Assembly (NCBI GenBank): GCA_034432555.1
Contig: DAOUBW010000046.1
Coordinates: forward strand, 11,794 to 75,793
Length of the DNA: 64,000 nucleotides
DNA from: CP2-2F sp034432555
GTDB taxonomy: Bacteria; Chloroflexota; Anaerolineae; Aggregatilineales; UBA2796
Reading direction: 5' to 3'
Position 1 is the first letter of the stretch. Each line of letters begins with the position of its first letter. The position numbers and the translations under genes are program-made. Positions 15,668 to 23,251 of the stretch are shown here, piece after piece. The notes below the pieces were generated by a model that was given only the letters and a program-made list of their open reading frames with translations, did not search any database and had not been told where the DNA came from.

Positions 15668-16120
15668 TGGAACAATCCCATATGGTGAATGGGCGGATGG
15701 TTCTGGAAAAGCGCACAACAGCAGTTAAAGCAAGTTAACGCACACAACCGGAATTCCATCCGCAACCAGCACAGAACGTACTCATCATCCTGGGAGTGCT
15801 GGAAGCCATTCAACCGAACGACTGTCCGAAACCATAACGACAATTTCGTTTTACAGCTTTGCGTGTGACCAAGAAGAGCAAGCCCACTGCGGCGGCACAT
15901 CGAAAGTACGGCTTGCTCCACAATCCCTTAGCATTCTTGCGCCAAAGTGGTGAGAACCACAATTTAGGCGATAATCTCTCTAGGTGATGTGCTTTCCGCC
16001 GCTGAATCCCTTAGGCTTGGGTGCGGTAAATGGGTGTTGGCAAGCCTGCTAGGTCGATCAGCACACAGCGGAAAGCCTCACAGCGGCGACTAAGGCAACT
16101 TGGCTGCCGCTTTTCTTTTT
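15661..16120 (+). ncRNA. Candidate structured non-coding RNA
   Basis: No credible ORF, but many stems. A 13-bp hairpin with two G-U pairs joins 15661-15673 to 15700-15712 with an inner CCCAT/ATGGG. CCAGCAC/GTGCTGG follows, then the 9-bp GAGCAAGCC/GGCTTGCTC. A compact CGCC-GTGGT-GAGA-ACCAC-GGCG unit lies at about 15940-15970. A 9-bp stem GCTTTCCGC/GCGGAAAGC joins 15991-15999 to 16068-16076 and encloses AGGCTTG/CAAGCCT. A terminator closes the region. It matches no riboswitch, 6S, SRP, RNase P or tmRNA consensus that I know. The strand is inferred from the terminator. The 5' end is uncertain. Confidence 0.45.
16082..16120 (+). terminator. Terminator of the candidate structured RNA
   Basis: AGCGGC/GCCGCT (16082-16087 with 16106-16111) is extended by CTAAG/CTTGG around a GCAA loop and followed by TTTCTTTTT. 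CAGCGGC at 16081-16087 can alternatively pair with GCCGCTG at 15998-16004. Confidence 0.75.
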
Positions 16121-16209
16121 GGAGCTGCCAGCAGGCGGCAGCGCGCATAGCCGACTTGAAAGTTTGCTTCTAAACCTACCACCCTCTAACACTCTGGCGC
16201 GGAATTGGC

Positions 16210-16215
16210 TATAAT
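16210..16215 (+). promoter_or_regulatory. -10 box upstream of the 136-aa membrane protein
   Basis: TATAAT 39 bases before the ATG at 16255, downstream of the preceding terminator. The -35 is weak. Confidence 0.45.
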
Positions 16216-16254
16216 TCGCCCAAACTTTCTGCAAACAGGACTCACAAACGACCC

Positions 16255-16665
16255 ATGACGAACTTTCTCGATACACTCAGCGCTATCCTCAGCAACGCCT
16301 ACATCCTGTTCTGCCTTGCGCTTGGGCTGTGGGCGGGCTTGAACGCACTGCGCGGCGATGGGCTAAGTGGCAATTTCTGGGGCGCCATGTGGTCAGGGAC
16401 GCTTTTGGGCGTGGCGGGCTTGTTGGTTTGGTTGCTGCGGACTCTCGCTGGCGAAGACCTGCGTTGGGTCTATTTTCTCTACTCGCTCTTTTTCGTCTTG
16501 GTGCTGCCCGGCACCTTTTCACTGCTGCGCGGACGAGATGACCGCACTGCCGCCACCATCTTCGCTGGAGTTGCCATTTTTGCGGCGTTGGCAGCCATTT
16601 CGGCAACCGATCCCTCACGGGGTGTGATCGTGCTGCCTATCTTGACGCCGACACCTACACCTTAG
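16255..16665 (+). CDS. Four-helix membrane protein of unknown function
   Basis: 136 residues with hydrophobic segments at about 12-30, 42-62, 68-92 and 100-115, then a short Pro-Thr tail (PILTPTPTP). The family is not recognised. It is followed 12 bases later by a receiver-only response regulator, probably in the same transcript. No catalytic residues are seen; a small sensor or envelope protein is possible. Confidence 0.72.
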   Translation: MTNFLDTLSAILSNAYILFCLALGLWAGLNALRGDGLSGNFWGAMWSGTLLGVAGLLVWLLRTLAGEDLRWVYFLYSLFFVLVLPGTFSLLRGRDDRTAATIFAGVAIFAALAAISATDPSRGVIVLPILTPTPTP

Positions 16666-16677
16666 GAACGTTAGACC

Positions 16678-17070
16678 ATGAAACGCATTTTGATCGTTGA
16701 CGATGAGGTCGATACCCTCAACCTTTTACAAATGATGTTGGAGATCGTTGGCTATGCAGTTATCACCACTTCTGACCCTGCCTATGCACTGACTTTAGCG
16801 GAGATCGAAAAGCCCGACTGCGTGCTGCTGGATATTATGATGCCGCAACTAGATGGCTTTACGGTCTGCAAGATGCTGCGCCTGCACCCAACCACCCACA
16901 ACATGCCGATTGTGTTCATCACTGCCTACCAAGCCAGCAACCTAGAGGCGCGCCGCCTAGAAGCCGGCGCGGACATGGTTGTGCCAAAGCCCGCCAGCAT
17001 GGACGCGCTGGTCAAGACCATTGATAGCGCCATCGCCCTGCGCCAAAATCAGGCTGCCCAAAGCAATTAG
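16678..17070 (+). CDS. Stand-alone receiver-domain response regulator
   Basis: 130 residues forming only a CheY-like receiver: acidic pocket D8-D9-E10, phospho-acceptor Asp52 (LLDIMMPQLDG), switch Thr in FITAY, and the Lys in VPKPAS. There is no output domain. It must act by protein contact with a kinase, cyclase or other target not encoded here. It is probably co-transcribed with the upstream membrane protein. Confidence 0.9.
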   Translation: MKRILIVDDEVDTLNLLQMMLEIVGYAVITTSDPAYALTLAEIEKPDCVLLDIMMPQLDGFTVCKMLRLHPTTHNMPIVFITAYQASNLEARRLEAGADMVVPKPASMDALVKTIDSAIALRQNQAAQSN

Positions 17071-17082
17071 GCAATAGCCCAG

Positions 17083-17111
17083 TTGACTTCAGAACGAATG
17101 TTCGCTATAAT
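17083..17111 (+). promoter_or_regulatory. Promoter with LexA-like operator, apparently leaderless
   Basis: TTGACT (17083-17088), a 17-base spacer, then TATAAT (17106-17111). The spacer holds AGAACGAATGTTCG (17091-17104), which is 9 of 10 against CGAACNNNNGTTCG. The ATG at 17118 is only six bases after the -10 box, where transcription should begin. Confidence 0.7.
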
Positions 17112-17117
17112 ACTGCT

Positions 17118-18290
17118 ATGGCGAACATTCAAATTGCTCCTGATCCACTTCAAAAGATCACACAGATGGGTGACGTAACGCTCTATGAGCCGGTGGGCGA
17201 TCAACCCTTCTCAGAGCGCGCACGCCTTCCGAGCAGCAGGTATCAGTTGCACAGCCTTGCCGAGTGCATCACCAACGTCAGCACGCCAAACGGCAAAAAG
17301 CCCGTCCTCAAAACGATGCTGACCACCGCTTGCGAACGCGATTGCTATTACTGCCCTTTCCGTGCAGGGCGCGCCAAAACGCGGCGGCTGACCATCACAG
17401 CGGATGAGCTGGCAAAGGCATTTCTGGCAATGCAGCAAGGCGGTGCAGTGGATGGCTTATTCCTCTCATCGGGCATTATCAAAGGCAGCGTTCCCACACA
17501 GGACAAATTGCTCGATGCTGCCGACATCATCCGCCGCAAGCACCGCTATCATGGCTATATCCACCTCAAGATTATGCCGGGCATTGAGGATGCTCAACTC
17601 TATAGGGCGATGCAGTTGGCAGATCGTATATCGGTCAATCTAGAGGCGCCCACCCAAGAACAGCTAACCGCGCTGGCGCCCCAGAAGCACCTTGAGCAAG
17701 AACTGCTGGCGATGGTGCGTATGGCAGACCACATTCGCCGCGCCCATCCGCATGAGAAGCTGGCGCGCACCGTGACGCAGTTTGTGGTTGGTGCGGTGGG
17801 CGATACCGACCTCGAACTGCTTGCGCTGACCGACAACTTGCATCGCCATCTTGGGCTGACTCGCGCCTATTTCTCCGCCTTCCATCCCATCCTGCAAACG
17901 CCCTTTGAAAACCTTGCGCCCACTGACTCCATGCGCGAGTTTCGGCTCTATCAAGCCAGCTTTTTGCTGCGCGATTACGGTTGGGAAGTCGAAGAGCTGC
18001 CCTTTGGTCAAGGCGGCAACTTGCCAACCAATGTTGATCCCAAGCAGGCTTGGGCAGAGGCACATCTGCGCGAACAGCCTGTGGAGTTGCACACAGCAGA
18101 GCGCGCTCAGTTATTGCGCGTGCCAAGCATCGGACCGAAAGGCGCAGAGGCAATCCTGAAGGCGCGGCGGCAAGGCAAGCTCACTGCTTTGGCAGATTTA
18201 CGCAAACTCGGCATTGCCGCTCCAGAGCGCGCCGCACCCTACATCCTGATTGACGGCAAGCGCCCCCTCTGGCAAGAGCGCTTATTTTAG
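17118..18290 (+). CDS. Radical SAM protein with C-terminal helix-hairpin-helix, putative DNA repair
   Basis: 390 residues. The cluster motif is Cys72-X3-Cys76-X2-Cys79 (CERDCYYC), followed by a TIM-barrel pattern (LFLSSGI, VNLEAPT, TQFVVGAVGDTD). Residues about 325-375 form a helix-hairpin-helix (LLRVPSIGPKGAEAIL). This layout matches the putative DNA modification/repair radical SAM family that is often paired with a uracil-DNA-glycosylase-like partner. The partner is not adjacent here. The exact reaction is unknown. The LexA-like box in its promoter supports a DNA-damage role. Confidence 0.85.
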   Translation: MANIQIAPDPLQKITQMGDVTLYEPVGDQPFSERARLPSSRYQLHSLAECITNVSTPNGKKPVLKTMLTTACERDCYYCPFRAGRAKTRRLTITADELAKAFLAMQQGGAVDGLFLSSGIIKGSVPTQDKLLDAADIIRRKHRYHGYIHLKIMPGIEDAQLYRAMQLADRISVNLEAPTQEQLTALAPQKHLEQELLAMVRMADHIRRAHPHEKLARTVTQFVVGAVGDTDLELLALTDNLHRHLGLTRAYFSAFHPILQTPFENLAPTDSMREFRLYQASFLLRDYGWEVEELPFGQGGNLPTNVDPKQAWAEAHLREQPVELHTAERAQLLRVPSIGPKGAEAILKARRQGKLTALADLRKLGIAAPERAAPYILIDGKRPLWQERLF

Positions 18291-18425
18291 CCACCCTAAG
18301 CGCCGAATTTTCTGCACTGGTAGACAGCTTTGGTAAAATTGCCTACCACTTCGTGTTAAATCTTCTTGCAAGGTGCGTTGCTTTCCGCCACAATAAACGT
18401 AACTTGCCCTTAGCGAGATGATGCT

Positions 18426-19736
18426 ATGCTCAGAAAAACTTCACAACCAACCGATGATTATGGGCGCGCTGAGGTATTGCTGATGCGTGCCAAAGCCGCC
18501 TACCGTGCCACACAATATGGCGAGGCGCTTGGCTTTGCCCAAGATGCCTTGAAGATGGCGCAGCAATTCATGGTGAATGAGGCGCGCTGGGCAGTCTTGC
18601 TGGATCGCGCCTATCAGCAGAGCGCGGAATGCCATGATCGGTGTGCCGACTTTGCCGAGATGCAAAAGACGCTGGATGAGTGGGCGTCTGCCACACCACG
18701 CCCTGAAGGGAAGGTGGATAACCTTGCCCTTTGGGCGCGCCTGAGCTATCGGCGTGGCGAATATGAGGCAGCCAAACGCTTTTTGGATGAGGCAGCCAGC
18801 CTTGCCCAAACCTGTGGCTATGCGGCGGGTTTGGCGAATGTGCTGCGTTTCCGCGCCGATGTGATGTGGCTCTCCGGCGAAGTGGAACGTGCCATCCCAA
18901 TCGCCCAGCAGGCATTGGCACTCTTCGAGCGCATTGATCAGCCTGAAGGGCGTGCGCGCACCCTGAACACGCTCGGCATCATCTACACCTATTTAGGGAA
19001 CTACTATCAGGCAATTGTGCATTGGCTGCGCGCCATTCAGCTTTATGAAACGCTTGATGAGCGCTTCGGCTTGAGCATTGTGTGCAGCAACATTGGTGAG
19101 GCGTATCAGCACCTCTACGCCATGCGAACAGCGCTCTTTTATCATCAGCGCGCCAGCGATTTGGTGGAAGGCAAGCTCTCTAGCGATCTTTCCCGCAATC
19201 TCGGCGTGGATATGGTCGCGGTTGGGCGCGTGGAAGAAGGCTTGGCATACCTAGAGCGCGCTGTTGAAATTGCCAAAACCAACGGCGAGGCGGATAACAC
19301 ACTCCAAGCGCTTGCCAGCCTTGCCGAGTCGCTTTTGCAGGCTGAGGACTACGAACGGGCGAGGGCAGTTGCCCTTGAACTGCTGACCACCGCGCAGCCC
19401 TTGAACGCCACACGCCACGTGATCCGCGCTGAGTTGGTGATCGGCTACTGCCTGCTTGCCACCAACGACGATCTGGCTGCCCAAGAATACTTCCACGAGG
19501 CGTTCGTCGAATCGCAGCGCACCTCAGACCGTGCCATTATGTGGCAGACGCACGCTGCGCTTGGGCAGGCGTTCAGCCGCACGCAGCCCGAAACGGCTGC
19601 CATGCACTATGGCATCGCTGCCAGCATCCTGAACGAGATGGCACACAGCATTGGTGATCCGCAACTGCGCGAGGCGTTTTGCAGCGCGCCATTGGTGGCA
19701 AAAGTGCTGAGTGCTGCCTCGCCAAGCCAAGCCTAA
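18426..19736 (+). CDS. Tetratricopeptide-repeat protein
   Basis: 436 residues, entirely helical, with about eight to ten TPR units. The clearest run is residues 140-290 (ARTLNTLGIIYTYLGNYYQAI, then FGLSIVCSNIGEAYQHL). There is no signal peptide or DNA-binding domain; the composition resembles the TPR part of MalT/LuxR-type or SARP regulators without their output module. It ends three bases before rsmG, so the two are co-transcribed. It is probably a cytoplasmic scaffold or sensor. Confidence 0.85.
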   Translation: MLRKTSQPTDDYGRAEVLLMRAKAAYRATQYGEALGFAQDALKMAQQFMVNEARWAVLLDRAYQQSAECHDRCADFAEMQKTLDEWASATPRPEGKVDNLALWARLSYRRGEYEAAKRFLDEAASLAQTCGYAAGLANVLRFRADVMWLSGEVERAIPIAQQALALFERIDQPEGRARTLNTLGIIYTYLGNYYQAIVHWLRAIQLYETLDERFGLSIVCSNIGEAYQHLYAMRTALFYHQRASDLVEGKLSSDLSRNLGVDMVAVGRVEEGLAYLERAVEIAKTNGEADNTLQALASLAESLLQAEDYERARAVALELLTTAQPLNATRHVIRAELVIGYCLLATNDDLAAQEYFHEAFVESQRTSDRAIMWQTHAALGQAFSRTQPETAAMHYGIAASILNEMAHSIGDPQLREAFCSAPLVAKVLSAASPSQA

Positions 19737-19739
19737 GCC

Positions 19740-20456
19740 ATGTCTGAACGCTTGGCAGCCGCCGCGCAGCGCTTATTCGGCATCACGCTTTCAGCGGAGC
19801 AGCAGGCACAGTTTGCTCAGTATGCTGCCGCGCTAGAGGCGTGGAATAAATCCCGCGCCAACCTGACCGCTATCACGGCGGTTGAGGCAGTTGAGGTGCG
19901 CCACTTCCTCGATTCGCTCTCGGTGCTTAGCGCGGTGAATCCGCCGCAAGGCGCCAGCCTGATTGATGTTGGCACAGGCGCAGGCTTTCCCGGCGTGCCG
20001 CTGCGCCTTGTGCGCCCTGATCTACACCTGACGCTGCTAGAGGCAACCGGTAAAAAGATCGCCTTTTTAGAGCATTTGGCAGCCGTGCTGGGCATTGAAG
20101 GCGTGCAGTTTTTGCACGCACGCGCCGAAGAAGCAGGGCAACTGCCCGATCAGCGCGAAGGCTATGATCTGGTGGTGGCGCGGGCAGTGGCACACATGCC
20201 CGTTTTGGCAGAATACTTGCTGCCCTTAGTGCGTGTTGGCGGGCAGTGTGTGGCGATGAAAGGTGAGAGCGCCGAACGCGAAGTGCGCGAGGCTGCCAAC
20301 GCGCTCCGCATTTTGGGTGGGCGCGTGGCAGGCATCGCCGCAGTGACCTTGCCTGAGGTTGCCGAGCCGCACTACCTAATCGTCATTGATAAAATCGCGC
20401 CGACGCCGCGTGCCTACCCGCGCAAGCCCGGCACGCCTGCTAAAAAGCCGCTCTAA
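19740..20456 (+). CDS. rsmG: 16S rRNA (guanine527-N7)-methyltransferase RsmG
   Basis: 238 residues. It has the family start (RLFGITLSAEQQAQFAQYAAALEAWNKSRANLTAI), the SAM loop VGTGAGFPGVPL and the catalytic-region motifs VVARAVA and CVAMKGE. It methylates G527 in the 530 loop of 16S rRNA. The last 20 residues form a basic tail (PRAYPRKPGTPAKKPL). Its stop overlaps the stop of the convergent gyrA gene. Confidence 0.95.
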   Translation: MSERLAAAAQRLFGITLSAEQQAQFAQYAAALEAWNKSRANLTAITAVEAVEVRHFLDSLSVLSAVNPPQGASLIDVGTGAGFPGVPLRLVRPDLHLTLLEATGKKIAFLEHLAAVLGIEGVQFLHARAEEAGQLPDQREGYDLVVARAVAHMPVLAEYLLPLVRVGGQCVAMKGESAEREVREAANALRILGGRVAGIAAVTLPEVAEPHYLIVIDKIAPTPRAYPRKPGTPAKKPL

Positions 20457-22966
20457 GCGCTTGACTGTGACTCATCGCTTGCGCCGTTGCGGTTATTGGG
20501 CGGCGGCGCGGCGCTCAGCGCCTCCGGGCGCTGAATGATCTGCATGACTGCGTAGACTCTATCGCTCTTGTTCATGCGAATGCCAACCAAATCGCCCTTC
20601 AGATCGCGTTTGCCGTGCGGTGCATCGCGGAATTTGACGACGCGGAAGCGTCCTTGCGCCGTCAATACGATGACCAGATCGTTAAGCGTGCCAATGGTGG
20701 CAGCCGCGATCCGATCCCCAAGCATCAGGCGCAGGGTGACCACCCCTGCGCCGGCGCGCCCTTGCAGCGGATACTCAAGCATGGGTGAGCTTTTCGCCGC
20801 CCCGCCCTCCGTCACCGTCCAAAGTGCGCCGCCTTCAAGGGCAAGCGCGGCGCTTACCACTTTATCGCCGTTCGTCAGGCGAATGCCGCGCATCCCACCA
20901 GCCGGCAAGCCAGTTGGGCGCACCTCTGCCAGCTTAAAGCGGATTGCCTGTGCCTCTGCCGTGACGAGGACTGCCTCGTCTTCTTCACGGGCGAAATGCG
21001 CCGCAATCAGCCGATCCTCACCCAAGTTGATGACCGGGAAGGCACGCGCCGAAAGTCCGGGCAAATCTGCTGTGCGAATGCGCTTGACCTCACCGCCTTC
21101 GGTTGCCAAAAAGACGTAGCCATCCTCAAAATTGGGCAGCAAGCTGAGCGCACCGACCACCTCACCGCTTTCGCGCAAATCACACATTGAAACGACATCA
21201 CCGCCGCTGCTGGGATCATCGGTCAGCGGCAGGTTTTGGACGGGAATCGTTGCGGCACGTCCACCTGAGGTGAACAGGTAGAGAATATCTGCCGTGTTAC
21301 TGCGGAGCAGAAAGCGCGGTGGGTCTTCGGTCTGCGCGGTGATCTTGGGTGGCGCATCCTGATAGGTGCGGCTGAGCTTGCCGCCGTGCGTTAGGGCAAC
21401 CCAGGTGCTTTCAGCGTGTGCCAGCAAGTCTTCAGGGCGCACATCGCCGGCGGTGCTGTTCAGGATTGTGGCGCGGCGCGGATCGGCGTAGCGCTTTTTG
21501 ATGTCCACCAGCTCATCGGCAATCACTTTCCGCATCAGGATCGGATTTGCTAACAACTGCTCAAGGTAGGCAATCTGTGCCTGCTTCTCGCGGTATTCCG
21601 TCTGGATTTTCTCTTGCTCAAGGGCGGCGAGGCGGCGCAACTGCATATCTAGGATGGCGGTTGCCTGTGCTTCGGAGAGCGAGAACTCGTTCATGAGGGC
21701 GCCGCGTGCTTCTTCGCTGCTCTCGCTCTCGCGGATGGTGCTGATGATGCGATCCAAGAAGCGCAGCGCGATGAGCAGCCCTTCCAGAATGTGGGCGCGG
21801 GCGCGGGCGCGCTCCAGATCATGCAGCGAACGGCGGCGCACCACTTCTAAACGATGATCCAGATAGACGCGCAGCGCCTGCTTTAAGGTCAGCGTGCGCG
21901 GCTCGCCATCCACCAACGCCAGCATGATCACGCCGAAAGTGCTTTGCAGCGGCGTATATTTGAACAAGTCTTTCAGCACATCGGCAGGATCAGCGTTGCT
22001 CTTGCACTCGATCACAATCCGCAGCCCTTGCCGATCTGATTCATCGCGCAGGTCGCTAATGCCGTCAATCTTGCCGTCGCGCACGAGGTCAGCGATGCGC
22101 TCAATCAGGCTGTTTTTATTGATCTGGTAAGGAATTTCGCTAACAATAATGCGCGTCTTGCCGCGTTCAAGGCTCTCGATATGCACTTTGGCGCGCACCG
22201 TGAGTTTACCGCGCCCGGTGGCGTAGGCTGCCACCAACATATCTTCGTATTCGGTGGCATTTTTGCCATCGCCACCGCGAAAGACTAAGCCACCAGTCGG
22301 GAAATCAGGACCTTTGATGAACTGCATCAGATGATGGACATCCACCTCATCCAGCGCATCCCAGTTGGCAAGCATGTACACCAGCGCATCGCAGACTTCG
22401 CCCAAGTTGTGCGGTGGCACATTGGTACTCATGCCAACGGCAATGCCGCTAGAGCCGTTCACCAGCAGGTTAGGAATGGCTGCCGGCAGCACGGCAGGCT
22501 CTTGCAGCGAACCGTCAAAGTTATCCACAAAATCAACCGTTTCGCGGTCAATATCGGTCAGCAATTCCATGCCGATGGGCGTCAGGCGCGCTTCGGTGTA
22601 GCGCATGGCAGCCGGCGCGTCGCCATCAATGCTGCCAAAGTTGCCCTGACCATCCACCAACTCATAGCGCACCGAAAAATCTTGAGCAAGGCGTGCCATC
22701 GCCTCATAGATTGCCTGATCGCCGTGTGGGTGGAATTTGCCAAGCACCTCACCGACGATACGGGCGCTCTTTTTATAGGGCGAGTCAGGACGCAAGCCCA
22801 TATCATACATCACGTGCAAAATGCGCCGCTGCACGGGCTTTAAGCCATCGCGGGCATCGGGCAGGGCGCGGGCAACGATCACGCTCATGGCGTAGTCAAG
22901 ATATGCCTCGCGCATTTGCTCATCAATATTTACGGTTCTGATCGAGCCGATAGTAGGTGTGGTCAT
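20453..22966 (-). CDS. gyrA: DNA gyrase subunit A
   Basis: 837 residues, type IIA topoisomerase breakage-reunion subunit. The catalytic Tyr is Tyr123 (MRYTEARLT), in the usual context FGSIDGDAPAAMRYTE. The C-terminal third is a six-blade beta-pinwheel with repeated THGGK, TSGGRA, TEGGEV, TEGGAA units; YPLQGRAGAGV is a degenerate GyrA box, favouring gyrase over ParC. Loop residues corresponding to E. coli Ser83 and Asp87 are Gln84 and Glu88 (HGDQAIYE). I take the ATG at 22966; the frame continues to 23029. gyrB is not nearby. The promoter is TTGACA-18-TATTAT. Confidence 0.9.
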   Translation of the reverse strand: MTTPTIGSIRTVNIDEQMREAYLDYAMSVIVARALPDARDGLKPVQRRILHVMYDMGLRPDSPYKKSARIVGEVLGKFHPHGDQAIYEAMARLAQDFSVRYELVDGQGNFGSIDGDAPAAMRYTEARLTPIGMELLTDIDRETVDFVDNFDGSLQEPAVLPAAIPNLLVNGSSGIAVGMSTNVPPHNLGEVCDALVYMLANWDALDEVDVHHLMQFIKGPDFPTGGLVFRGGDGKNATEYEDMLVAAYATGRGKLTVRAKVHIESLERGKTRIIVSEIPYQINKNSLIERIADLVRDGKIDGISDLRDESDRQGLRIVIECKSNADPADVLKDLFKYTPLQSTFGVIMLALVDGEPRTLTLKQALRVYLDHRLEVVRRRSLHDLERARARAHILEGLLIALRFLDRIISTIRESESSEEARGALMNEFSLSEAQATAILDMQLRRLAALEQEKIQTEYREKQAQIAYLEQLLANPILMRKVIADELVDIKKRYADPRRATILNSTAGDVRPEDLLAHAESTWVALTHGGKLSRTYQDAPPKITAQTEDPPRFLLRSNTADILYLFTSGGRAATIPVQNLPLTDDPSSGGDVVSMCDLRESGEVVGALSLLPNFEDGYVFLATEGGEVKRIRTADLPGLSARAFPVINLGEDRLIAAHFAREEDEAVLVTAEAQAIRFKLAEVRPTGLPAGGMRGIRLTNGDKVVSAALALEGGALWTVTEGGAAKSSPMLEYPLQGRAGAGVVTLRLMLGDRIAAATIGTLNDLVIVLTAQGRFRVVKFRDAPHGKRDLKGDLVGIRMNKSDRVYAVMQIIQRPEALSAAPPPNNRNGASDESQSSA

Positions 22967-23006
22967 GGGTGTTTTCTCGCGTCGCTTCCGATCACAGACG
23001 GATTGA

Positions 23007-23053
23007 ATAATAAGGCAGCAGCGGTACAACTGTCAAATAAGAACTTTTGTTCG
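23007..23053 (-). promoter_or_regulatory. gyrA promoter with adjacent LexA-like box
   Basis: On the minus strand TTGACA (23036-23031), an 18-base spacer, TATTAT (23012-23007). Immediately upstream is a GAACNNNNGTTC palindrome (AGAACTTTTGTTCG on the plus strand, 23040-23053) with the same outer bases as the box at 17091. Confidence 0.5.
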
Positions 23054-23251
23054 GATTCTACCATAGGGTAAGCCGTTGGGCAAGCCGCATACAGCTTTGG
23101 GTGTGCTGAAGGGTGTGGCAATTCGGCTTGATCAGCCTTCCGCCCGCCCAACCTGCCGTGCCACTTTTGCAGACTATTCGCCTGATTTGGTGTTCGCTGC
23201 TAGACTAAAGGCGCGTGAGAGTTTTTATACAGTAGGGGAGGGTGTGCCATT

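Noticed and set aside
15870..15920. Resemblance of GAGCAAGCC ... CGAAAGTACGG to a group II intron domain V
   Set aside because: The catalytic AGC triad and spacing are wrong, there is no reverse transcriptase, and no other intron domain is seen.
15634..15921. A 95-codon minus-strand frame in the structured region
   Set aside because: Composition (many Cys, His) is typical of a random frame, and the stems and terminators point to plus-strand RNA.
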